This document shows, in pieces, positions 14,180 through 20,145 of a stretch of DNA of 20,145 bases. A program made the position numbers and the translations under genes. The notes below the pieces were generated by a model. The model did no database searches. It was not told the origin of the DNA and worked only from the letters and a program-made list of their open reading frames with translations. The first letter of the stretch is position 1. The number at the start of each line of letters is the position of its first letter. The DNA is from an uncultured Terriglobus sp. (lineage in GTDB: Bacteria; Acidobacteriota; Terriglobia; Terriglobales; Acidobacteriaceae), in the NCBI GenBank assembly GCA_937871605.1, contig CALMRM010000293.1, positions 38,824-58,968 of the forward strand. The letters run 5' to 3'.

Positions 14180-14767
14180 CTATTGCGGCGGTGCGGAGCC
14201 TGCCGGGGTGGTTGGCGCGGGTTGCACGGTAGTGTTGCCGGTGTTGGGCTGGGCTGTGGCAGTGCCTGAAGCGCCCTGCGCCGGGGCGAGTTGCGCGGGC
14301 GTGTTTTTGCCGTGCTCCGGGTCGTAGTCGTGCTTACTCATCCACTGCTTGAACATGTCGGTTGGCTCGCTGGACAGAGTGCCATTGTGCACGACGTATA
14401 CGAAATCCTTCATCTGCACCTTTAGGCGGCAGGTGTCGTAACCTGCTTTGCCGAACTGCGGCTGCAGGATCACGAGTTCCTGCCCGGGCTTCTTCCACTT
14501 GGCGGGAAAGGTTTCAAAGCCCGACGAGGACTGCAGCTTCTGGTCACATTCAAACTGGAAGTCCACGCCCTTCGGCTCGCCACCTTCGAACAGGTTGGCT
14601 CGGCCCTCGCCCTTGGCTTCCTCTGCCTGGCGGTTGTGGTAAAAGGTCGTTTCGTTACGCCGATAGATGTGAATGCGCAGGGGGTAGTCGGTGGGATTGT
14701 GGCTTTCCGCCACAACAGGCAGCGCAGCAAGGAACAAGAGCGAGAGCAGGGCGGTGGGGCGACGCAT
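14180..14767 (-). CDS. Secreted protein of unknown function
   Basis: The 195-residue protein has a signal peptide (MRRPTALLSLLFLAALPVVAES) and a globular part of about 130 residues containing the motifs YPLRIHIYRRNETTFYHN, GRANLFEGGEPKGVDFQFEC and AGYDTCRLKVQMKDFVYVV. Two cysteines (in FECDQK and YDTCRLK) could form a disulfide. The last 45 residues are a low-complexity Ala/Pro/Thr/Gln tail. I remember similar proteins in Acidobacteria but no function. The ATG at 14765-14767 is used because it begins a good signal peptide and AAGGAG lies ten bases upstream; a longer frame to 14821 adds 18 unlikely residues. It lies about 100 bases after icd on the same strand. Confidence 0.74.
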   Translation of the reverse strand: MRRPTALLSLLFLAALPVVAESHNPTDYPLRIHIYRRNETTFYHNRQAEEAKGEGRANLFEGGEPKGVDFQFECDQKLQSSSGFETFPAKWKKPGQELVILQPQFGKAGYDTCRLKVQMKDFVYVVHNGTLSSEPTDMFKQWMSKHDYDPEHGKNTPAQLAPAQGASGTATAQPNTGNTTVQPAPTTPAGSAPPQ

Positions 14768-14865
14768 GATGGATCGACTCCTTGGTGCTTGTGAAGCTGA
14801 CAGCGGCAGTATACCTGCCATTTGCCGTCACGCAAGCACGTATGCGCCTCTTTGACCGGTTACGT

Positions 14866-16266
14866 TTACATGTTCTCCACAATCCTGGCGGCAAAAGCAC
14901 TCGTGCCCACCTGCGTTGCGCTATCCATCTCCTTGGCGAAGTCTACAGTGACCACCTTTTGTTCGATGGTCTTCGTCATGGCCTGCTCAATCAGGTCGGC
15001 CGCCTCGGTCCAGCCGATGAGTTGCAGCAGCATGACGCCGGAGAGGATGACGGAGCCCGGATTGACCACGTCCTGATCTGCGAGACGCGGGGCGGTGCCG
15101 TGGGTGGCCTCGAAGACGGCGTATCCATCGCCGATGTTGCTGCCCGGTGCGATGCCCAGGCCGCCCACCTGCGCGGCTGCAGCGTCGGACAGGTAGTCGC
15201 CATTCAGGTTGGTGGTGGCGAGCACGTCGTACTCCTTCGGCTTCAGCAGCAGGTCCTGGAACATGGCGTCGCAGATGGGGTCGTTGACCAGGATCAGGCT
15301 CTTCCACTTGCCGTTGCCATGCGTTTCGCCAATGGCGGCGAGCACATCTTTGACCTCAACGACAACCTTGTCGCCAAAGGTCTTCGGGGCGTAGTCGATG
15401 CCTGGTTCGACGACCTTGGCCAGCGCCTCGGGTGTCAGTGAAGCGTCCTTGTCGAGCGCGCCCAGGATCCAGCTCTCGCGCTCGGTCACAATCTTGTCGC
15501 GAAACTCGGAGACGGCGACCTCGTAGCCCCACTCACGGAAGGCACCCTCGGTGAACTTCTGGATGTTGCCCTTGTGCACGATGGTCATGACCTTGCGGCC
15601 ATGATCGATGGCGTACTGGATGGCGGCCCGAACCAGGCGCTTGCTGCCGTGCACGCTGATGGGCTTGATGCCCAGGCCTGCGTCGTCGCGCAGCTTCTTT
15701 TTTGTGTTGCCCAGCAGTTCGTTGTTCACGAAGTCACGCAGCTTCTTAACGTCTGCCGAACCCTCTTTGAACTCGATGCCCGCGTAGATGTCCTCAGTGT
15801 TTTCGCGGAAGATGACCACGTCCACGTCGTCGGCGTTCTTCATGGGGCTGGGTACGCCGGGGTAGTGCTTTACGGGGCGCACGCACTGGTACAGGTCCAT
15901 CGTCTGGCGCAGCGTGACGTTGAGGCTGCGGATGCCGCCGCCGATGGGCGTGGTAAGCGGCCCCTTGATGCTGACGCGAAAGTCGATGCAGGCCTGCACC
16001 GTGTCCTGCGGCAGCCAGTCGTTATGCAGGCGGTAGGCTTTCTCACCGGCCAGGATTTCGTACCATTGGATGCGGCGATTGCCGCCGTACGCCTTCTCCA
16101 CGGCGGCATCGAACACGGCGCGGGCATTTTTCCAGATGTCGCGGCCTGCGCCATCGCCCTCGATGTAGGGGATGATCGGCTGGTCCGGCACCTGGTACCC
16201 CCCGGCGATGTAGTCGATGCGCTGCCCGTCCACCGGGACGTTGATGCCGTTGTAGCTCGCTTGCAT
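14866..16266 (-). CDS. icd: Isocitrate dehydrogenase, long form
   Basis: The 466-residue enzyme oxidises isocitrate to 2-oxoglutarate in the TCA cycle. It follows E. coli Icd closely: GGGIRSLNV (109-117) with the substrate and phosphorylation-site Ser114, Arg113 and Arg120, VIFRENTEDIYAGIEFK, the VHKGNIQKFTEGAF segment with its Lys, and LNGDYLSDAAAAQVGG with the metal-binding Asp. It is about 50 residues longer than E. coli Icd because of an insertion (about 285-335, GALDKDASLTPEALAK...), as in cyanobacterial enzymes. In the coenzyme pocket the E. coli residues Lys344, Tyr345, Tyr391 and Arg395 appear to be Arg394, Leu395, Val441 and Lys445, so NADP preference cannot be assumed. The ATG at 16264-16266 has GGAG nine bases upstream. 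Confidence 0.95.
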   Translation of the reverse strand: MQASYNGINVPVDGQRIDYIAGGYQVPDQPIIPYIEGDGAGRDIWKNARAVFDAAVEKAYGGNRRIQWYEILAGEKAYRLHNDWLPQDTVQACIDFRVSIKGPLTTPIGGGIRSLNVTLRQTMDLYQCVRPVKHYPGVPSPMKNADDVDVVIFRENTEDIYAGIEFKEGSADVKKLRDFVNNELLGNTKKKLRDDAGLGIKPISVHGSKRLVRAAIQYAIDHGRKVMTIVHKGNIQKFTEGAFREWGYEVAVSEFRDKIVTERESWILGALDKDASLTPEALAKVVEPGIDYAPKTFGDKVVVEVKDVLAAIGETHGNGKWKSLILVNDPICDAMFQDLLLKPKEYDVLATTNLNGDYLSDAAAAQVGGLGIAPGSNIGDGYAVFEATHGTAPRLADQDVVNPGSVILSGVMLLQLIGWTEAADLIEQAMTKTIEQKVVTVDFAKEMDSATQVGTSAFAARIVENM

Positions 16267-16344
16267 GGTCGTTTTCTCCGTAGGACTTCAGGGTAGCGCA
16301 AGTAGCTCTTGCTACAGCCTGCATGGGCCTATTACGGTTGAGCT

Positions 16345-16584
16345 ATGCAGAACGCGCCTAATGCTCTTTTTGGAGTTTTGCTACCAGTGGTAGTCATCTG
16401 CATCAGCTTGACTGTGATCTTCAAGCCAAAGCAGCTTGCTGAGTGGCAGAACTGGTACTTCGCAAAGATCGGGGCAAAAACCCGATTTGATCCTGAAGAG
16501 TACTCAAACCCTGCGCTCAGGGTTGTAGGTCTGTTCTTGCTCTTTGTAGCAGGCAGACTGCTTTACAAATATCTGCAGCGGTAG
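16345..16584 (+). CDS. Small two-helix membrane protein of unknown function
   Basis: The 79-residue protein has membrane helices at about 8-26 (LFGVLLPVVVICISLTVIF) and 58-75 (LRVVGLFLLFVAGRLLY), joined by a polar loop with EWQNWYFAKIGAKTRFDPEEY, and ends in a basic YLQR. Both ends are predicted to be on the same side of the membrane. I know no function. No strong Shine-Dalgarno is seen before the ATG at 16345. The segment is richer in A+T than its surroundings. It is divergent from icd (78-base shared upstream region) and followed 23 bases later by a 36-residue membrane protein gene, so the two probably form an operon. Confidence 0.68.
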   Translation: MQNAPNALFGVLLPVVVICISLTVIFKPKQLAEWQNWYFAKIGAKTRFDPEEYSNPALRVVGLFLLFVAGRLLYKYLQR

Positions 16585-16607
16585 ACTAGTTGAAAGGAGC
16601 CACCCCG

Positions 16608-16718
16608 ATGTCCCATGACTACGAAGCCTGGATGTTTGAGCGCGTTTGGCAGGCAGGCCTGATCCTGCTGGCAAGCGCTGGCGTTTTGATCCTGGCGCTC
16701 TATAATCCGCGCGGCTAA
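16608..16718 (+). CDS. 36-residue single-helix membrane microprotein
   Basis: The frame ATG 16608 to TAA 16716-16718 encodes a 36-residue peptide starting MSHDYEAWMFERVWQAG, followed by a hydrophobic helix (LILLASAGVLILALY, about 18-32) and ending NPRG. A good Shine-Dalgarno, AAAGGAG, lies eight bases upstream. The amphipathic, aromatic N terminus followed by one membrane helix is typical of small membrane-regulatory peptides. It lies between the 79-residue membrane protein and the esterase-like gene (40 bases downstream), all on the same strand. It is short enough to be missed by automatic gene calling. Function unknown. Confidence 0.6.
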   Translation: MSHDYEAWMFERVWQAGLILLASAGVLILALYNPRG

Positions 16719-16758
16719 GTTCGCAGGTACGCTGCACCCTGTAGAGTGTGAGCACGCC

Positions 16759-18459
16759 ATGTTCATACGTACTGCTGCGCTGCTGCTCGCCCTTGTCACG
16801 TCCGCTATTGCACAGCGGGTAGAAGTCTCCATCCCCTCACAAATGCCGCTGCATGGGCACCTGATCCTCGTCTTCAGCAAAAACGCGGAGAGTGAGCCGC
16901 GCATGCAAATGGAGGAGCAGTACCGCTCGGCGCAGGGCTTTGGCGTGGACACTGGGTTGGATAGCGCGAAGTCTGACAGCCGGCTGGTCGTAGACGCGAG
17001 GACGGCGGGCTACCCGCGGCACTCGCTCGCAGACCTCGACGCGGGCGACTACTACGTGCAGGGCGTCTTCAACGTCTACGAGCAGTTCCATCTCGAATCC
17101 GGCAAAACGGTGTGGCTGCCGCCCGACAAGGGTGAGGGACAGAAGTGGAACCGCAAGCCCGGCAACCCCTACAACGCGCCGGTCAAAGTACACTTCGACC
17201 CGAAGTCCTCTGCGCCACTCACGCTGACGTTGGACAAGGTGCTGCCGGAGATCACCGGCACGCCTGCCGACCCGGCAGTGATTGCCGCGCATCAGCCAGA
17301 GGCGAAGTGGCTGAAGTACATGCGCTTCCGCTCGGAGAAGCTGTCGAAATTCTGGGGCCGCGACACGTACCTGGGCGCATGGGTGCTGCTGCCGGATGGC
17401 TTCGACGAACACCCGGACGCACATTACCCTCTCGTCGTCTGGCAGGATCACTACGCCGCCAGCATGAAGCCCAGCTTCACCGCGACCTCGCCCAAGGCGG
17501 GCAGCAACCCGCGCGGCGCATCCGGCTACCGCTTCTTTCAGGACTGGACCACGGGCCGCCTGCCGCGCGTTCTGATGCTCTTCGTGCAAAACGCCAACCC
17601 ATACTACGACGACAGCTACGCGGTTGATTCGGCGAACGTGGGGCCATACGGCGCGGCCATCAACGATGAGTTGATCCCAGCGGTCGAAGCGAAGTACCGC
17701 GGCCTCGGCCAGGGCTGGGCGCGCGCGACGGCGGGCGGCAGCACCGGCGGATGGGAGGCGCTGGCCACGCAGATCTTTTACCCGGACAGCTACAACGGCG
17801 CATACGGTGCCTGCCCCGATCCAGTGGACTTCCATGCCTACCAGAACATCAACCTGTACGACGACGCCAATGCCTTCTACCGCCGGGGTGACTTCGGCCA
17901 GGTGCCCATCGCGGCGGACCGGCAACCGGATGGCAGCATCCTGGCCAACACCGGTGATGAATTCGCCTTTGAGTACGTGCTGGGCACCCGCGGCCGCTCG
18001 ACCGAGCAGTGGAACATTTGGCAGGCGGTGTTCTCACCCGCGGGAAGCGATGGCTATCCCGCGCCCGTGATCGATCCGTTGACCGGTGCTATCGACAAGC
18101 AGGTCGTCGCGTACTGGCACGACCACTACGACCTCGACGCGATCCTGAAGCGTGACTGGACGAGGCTAGGGCCCAAGCTCGAAGGCAAGCTGCACATCGC
18201 AGTGGGCGATGGTGACACCTACTTTCTGAACAACGCCGTACACCTGCTGCAAAAGGACTTGGAGCTGACGCGCAATCCGCATTCGGATGCCACCTTCCAG
18301 TACGGCCCGGGCATGCCGCACTGCTACACCGGCGGCCCGGCGGAGTACACCATGCAGCAGAACGGGGCGAACTGGCCGCAGCGCCTGCTGCCCATGATGA
18401 CGGAGCATATGGTGAACACGGCACCGGCAGGTGCTGACACAAAGTCCTGGATGTACTGA
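16759..18459 (+). CDS. Secreted esterase-like alpha/beta hydrolase
   Basis: The 566-residue protein has a signal peptide (about 1-18, cleavage near SAIA-Q), an N-terminal beta-rich domain (about 20-165) and a C-terminal alpha/beta-hydrolase domain resembling the putative esterase family PF00756. The nucleophile elbow is GGSTGG (326-331, Ser328); candidate acid residues are Asp484/Asp486 in VGDGDTYF and the His is His521 in GMPHCY. AHYPLVVWQDHY (221-232) and LMLFVQNANPYYDD (272-285) are the strands and loops before the elbow. It probably hydrolyses an ester in the periplasm or outside the cell; the substrate is unknown. The start has only a weak purine-rich leader. It follows the 36-residue gene by 40 bases and ends before a clear terminator. 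Confidence 0.85.
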   Translation: MFIRTAALLLALVTSAIAQRVEVSIPSQMPLHGHLILVFSKNAESEPRMQMEEQYRSAQGFGVDTGLDSAKSDSRLVVDARTAGYPRHSLADLDAGDYYVQGVFNVYEQFHLESGKTVWLPPDKGEGQKWNRKPGNPYNAPVKVHFDPKSSAPLTLTLDKVLPEITGTPADPAVIAAHQPEAKWLKYMRFRSEKLSKFWGRDTYLGAWVLLPDGFDEHPDAHYPLVVWQDHYAASMKPSFTATSPKAGSNPRGASGYRFFQDWTTGRLPRVLMLFVQNANPYYDDSYAVDSANVGPYGAAINDELIPAVEAKYRGLGQGWARATAGGSTGGWEALATQIFYPDSYNGAYGACPDPVDFHAYQNINLYDDANAFYRRGDFGQVPIAADRQPDGSILANTGDEFAFEYVLGTRGRSTEQWNIWQAVFSPAGSDGYPAPVIDPLTGAIDKQVVAYWHDHYDLDAILKRDWTRLGPKLEGKLHIAVGDGDTYFLNNAVHLLQKDLELTRNPHSDATFQYGPGMPHCYTGGPAEYTMQQNGANWPQRLLPMMTEHMVNTAPAGADTKSWMY

Positions 18460-18479
18460 ACTCCTCGAACACACGCAAC

Positions 18480-18504
18480 GAAGCGCACCAGTACGGTGCG
18501 CTTC
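18480..18504 (+). terminator. Intrinsic terminator after the esterase-like gene
   Basis: A perfect 10-bp stem (GAAGCGCACC at 18480-18489 and GGTGCGCTTC at 18495-18504) with a five-base loop is followed by TTTGCT. It lies 20 bases after the plus-strand stop and 26 before the convergent gene's end, so it may serve both. Confidence 0.72.
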
Positions 18505-18530
18505 TTTGCTGGGGGAGGGGTGAAGTGGCG

Positions 18531-19268
18531 TTACACGATAGACCGGCGTACTGCACTGGTGAGGAAAATGACGCCGATACCGGTAAGGGCAAGCAGCAGG
18601 CTTGGCGGCTCAGGCGTAACGATTGCAGTGCCCAGCGGTGCGCTGCTTAGAGTTCCGATCGTGTGGTTGTCCGACTCGAAGGCGCCGGCTGCTGGTGATT
18701 CCGTGAAGACGATCTTGTTGAAGCTTCCGTTGCTGTCATAGAGATTCAAAAAGGCGAACTGCTCTCCACTGTCCTGTCCTTGGAAGGCAGCGTTGGGGTT
18801 CCCGCAATACGCGTTGCTACCGTTGCAGGTGCCAATGAGCGACTGGTAAGCAGCTGGGGTAAAGGTGTACAGCAGGGTGTTGCCGTTGTAGAACGACAAC
18901 TGATTGCCCTGGTCCAGCGCGGAAAACCACAGGCCGAAGTAATTGACTGCGGATGACAGCGTCAGCGAATACGTGCCAGCGGTTGCGATGTAGTTGCCAG
19001 AGCCGCCCGCTCCTCCATATACGTTGGCCGGCATCACGCTGTAGCTGCCGGAGTAGGTGCCGGTGATGCCGCTGCCGCTGAACGTGGTGGTACCCGTGAC
19101 AGGGTTAAACGTTCCAGACTCAAACGTATTGACATGGTTGGAGGCGCTGGACGTCTGCGCGCCCGCGGCCAGGTAGTTCACGGAGAAGGTGTCCGCATAG
19201 CTCTGCACGGGAAAGAGTGTCGACGCAACAAGGCCGAATGCTGCCAGTACAAACAGGGGAAAACGCAT
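18531..19268 (-). CDS. PEP-CTERM sorting domain protein, copy A
   Basis: The 245-residue protein has a signal peptide (about 1-25, ending SYADTF), a Gly/Ser/Thr-rich beta region, and a C-terminal PEP-CTERM signal: TPEPPS (motif near 219), a hydrophobic helix (LLLALTGIGVIFLTSAV) and the basic end RRSIV. Such proteins are recognised by exosortase and are usually released or anchored at the surface with exopolysaccharide; no exosortase gene is in this window. Two cysteines in GTCNGSNAYCGNP probably form a disulfide. The ATG at 19266-19268 is preceded by AGGAACT. The middle of the protein is nearly identical to the next gene (copy B), so they are tandem duplicates; the C-terminal signals differ. 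Confidence 0.88.
   Translation of the reverse strand: MRFPLFVLAAFGLVASTLFPVQSYADTFSVNYLAAGAQTSSASNHVNTFESGTFNPVTGTTTFSGSGITGTYSGSYSVMPANVYGGAGGSGNYIATAGTYSLTLSSAVNYFGLWFSALDQGNQLSFYNGNTLLYTFTPAAYQSLIGTCNGSNAYCGNPNAAFQGQDSGEQFAFLNLYDSNGSFNKIVFTESPAAGAFESDNHTIGTLSSAPLGTAIVTPEPPSLLLALTGIGVIFLTSAVRRSIV
18615..19058 (-). repeat. Direct repeat unit A (within PEP-CTERM copy A)
   Basis: Aligned with 19702-20145 at a constant offset of 1087 bases; anchors at 18631, 18721 and 19041 match 19718, 19808 and 20128 with no net insertion or deletion. By eye identity is high (most codons identical), so this is a recent tandem duplication. Confidence 0.7.
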
Positions 19269-19596
19269 GGACTAGTTCCTGGCGGTGCACCCGTCTTTCC
19301 GCGATGGATCGTCACCTGCGGCCGGGCCTCAATGCACCGTAAAGAATGGTGTTGCACTGTGAAGAGGTCGTTCACAGCCAAGGTCAGTATGGCTGCAGAT
19401 GCGGTGCAATCCAGCGGACGTGATATCAAGGAATTTTTGTTTTCTGCTGGACCTGCTGACGCTCGTTTCATTGTGGAAACGTGCGAAAAGAAACCGCAGA
19501 AACATACCATCCGCTTTCATTCCTGCTACGTAGCGCCCACGGAAAAAGAAACGCACGCCACGGTGGGCGTGCGTTTTCGCGAAAAGCGTAGCGAAG
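19269..19596. other. Intergenic region between the tandem PEP-CTERM genes
   Basis: These 328 bases hold a terminator for copy B (19540-19574) and the leader of copy A. A plus-strand frame crosses the region but spans the terminator and both PEP-CTERM ends, so I treat it as non-coding. In the copy A leader, 19283-19289 (CGGTGCA) can pair with 19333-19339 (TGCACCG), enclosing 43 bases just before the ribosome-binding site. I could not match it to a known riboswitch. Confidence 0.5.
19540..19574 (-). terminator. Intrinsic terminator after PEP-CTERM copy B
   Basis: A nine-bp stem (ACGCACGCC at 19551-19559 and GGCGTGCGT at 19566-19574) with a six-base loop is followed on the minus strand by TTCTTTTTCC. 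It begins about 22 bases after the copy B stop. Confidence 0.78.
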
Positions 19597-20145
19597 TTAA
19601 CTCACGTGGAAGTGGGCTGCCGACTGCATCCGGCGTGTGACCGCCACACCGCCGAAGCAGAGGATGCCTGTCAACGCCAACACCCAGGTGGAGGGTTCGG
19701 GTGTTACGATGGCGGTGCCCAGCGGTGCACTGCTCAGGTTCGCAACCGTGTGGTTATCCGACTCGAAGGCACCATACGCCGGCGACTCGGTAAACACCAC
19801 CTTGTTGAAGCTTCCGTTGCTGTCATAGAAGTTCAAAAAGGCGAACTGCTCTCCACTGTCCTGCCCTTTGAAGGCTGCCGTTGGATTGCCGCAGTAGGCA
19901 TTGCTGCCAGTGCAAGCGCCAACCAGCGACTGGTACGTGGCAGGGGTAAAGGTATACAGCAGGGTGTTGCCGTTGTAGAACGACAACTGGTTGCCCTGGT
20001 CCAGCGCTGAAAACCACAGGCCGAAGTAGTTCACCGACGAGGACAGTGTCAGTGCATACGTGCCGGCGGTCGCGATGTAGTTGCCGGTACCACCTGCACC
20101 GCCGTAAAGGTTCGCGGCGTTGACGGTGTAGCTGCCGGAGTAGGT
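19597..20145 (-). CDS. PEP-CTERM sorting domain protein, copy B, 5' end missing
   Basis: The frame is open to the window edge (20145), so the start and signal peptide are missing; 182 residues are present. The body matches copy A almost throughout (NYFGLWFSALDQGNQLSFYN, the paired cysteines in GACTGSNAYCGNP, DSGEQFAFLN and SDNHT). The C-terminal signal is TPEPSTWVLALTGILCFGGV, then RRMQ and a further nine residues ending HFHVS, longer than copy A's tail. This looks like a working PEP-CTERM signal with an unusual extension. It is upstream of copy A on the same strand, but a terminator separates the two, so they are likely separate transcripts. Confidence 0.88.
   Translation of the reverse strand, partial: TYSGSYTVNAANLYGGAGGTGNYIATAGTYALTLSSSVNYFGLWFSALDQGNQLSFYNGNTLLYTFTPATYQSLVGACTGSNAYCGNPTAAFKGQDSGEQFAFLNFYDSNGSFNKVVFTESPAYGAFESDNHTVANLSSAPLGTAIVTPEPSTWVLALTGILCFGGVAVTRRMQSAAHFHVS
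19702..20145 (-). repeat. Direct repeat unit B (within PEP-CTERM copy B)
   Basis: Partner of 18615-19058 at an offset of 1087 bases. The repeat may continue beyond the window. Confidence 0.7.

Noticed and set aside
14866..16296. Long plus-strand frames opposite icd (about 220-240 codons)
   Set aside because: They are antisense shadows of a highly conserved gene in GC-rich DNA.
16837..17925. A 362-codon minus-strand frame opposite the esterase-like gene
   Set aside because: Its composition (Arg, Val, Ala, His) is that of an antisense shadow, and the plus-strand gene has a signal peptide and catalytic motifs.
19269..19340. Possible c-di-GMP (GEMM) riboswitch before PEP-CTERM copy A
   Set aside because: A GGAAAG loop-like segment is present, but the conserved GEMM core sequences are missing.
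19134..19640. A plus-strand frame of 168 codons across the region between the PEP-CTERM genes
   Set aside because: It overlaps both PEP-CTERM genes antisense and runs through the copy B terminator hairpin; no ribosome site was seen. Its middle part (from about 19389) has a plausible composition but no further support.

Overview
The window reads as chromosomal DNA from an acidobacterium, most likely class Terriglobia (Terriglobus, Granulicella or Edaphobacter type). This is inferred from the high GC content, the many small secreted proteins of unknown function, Tat-exported Gfo/Idh/MocA and DUF1080 proteins, PEP-CTERM surface proteins, and short palindromic intergenic repeats ending in GGGATGACA. 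The taxonomy is my recognition of a style, not a database result. There are no rRNA or tRNA genes, CRISPR arrays, transposases or phage genes that I can see.

Layout. 1-2262: the 3' end of a DUF1080 (3-keto-glycoside hydrolase type) gene faces a Tat-exported Gfo/Idh/MocA oxidoreductase; between them lies a REP-like inverted repeat pair. The oxidoreductase is preceded by acpS (holo-ACP synthase) on the same strand. 2806-3982: an unknown 131-residue protein and an orphan LolD/MacB-type ABC ATPase. 3960-5101 (minus): a beta-carbonic anhydrase translationally coupled (ATGA overlap) to a bestrophin gene that keeps only its N-terminal half. 5324-6829: a Tat-exported ferritin-like protein and a lipoprotein. 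6848-7855 (minus): a membrane-anchored M23/LytM peptidase. 8170-10542: a small membrane protein, a LOG-family protein behind a secreted DUF4431-like protein, and a Gly/Lys-repeat secreted protein. 10571-12810 (minus): a small membrane protein and typA/bipA, whose 3' end appears frameshifted. 12986-14059 (minus): a brnT-brnA toxin-antitoxin pair followed 11 bases later by a secreted protein gene. 14180-16266 (minus): a secreted protein of unknown function and isocitrate dehydrogenase. 16345-18459 (plus): two tiny membrane proteins, one only 36 residues long, then a large secreted esterase-like hydrolase. 18531-20145 (minus): two tandem PEP-CTERM paralogues, the second running off the window.

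How the parts work together. Most neighbours are housekeeping or cell-envelope genes without one shared pathway. Possible functional units are carbonic anhydrase with bestrophin (bicarbonate/CO2 handling, apparently broken), DUF1080 with Gfo/Idh/MocA (oxidative glycoside cleavage), and brnTA with its secreted third gene. No convincing new defence or mobile system is present. The points most worth checking are the apparent deletion scar joining the orphan ABC ATPase to the half bestrophin, the typA frameshift, the unusual coenzyme-site residues of the isocitrate dehydrogenase, and the third gene in the brnTA operon.
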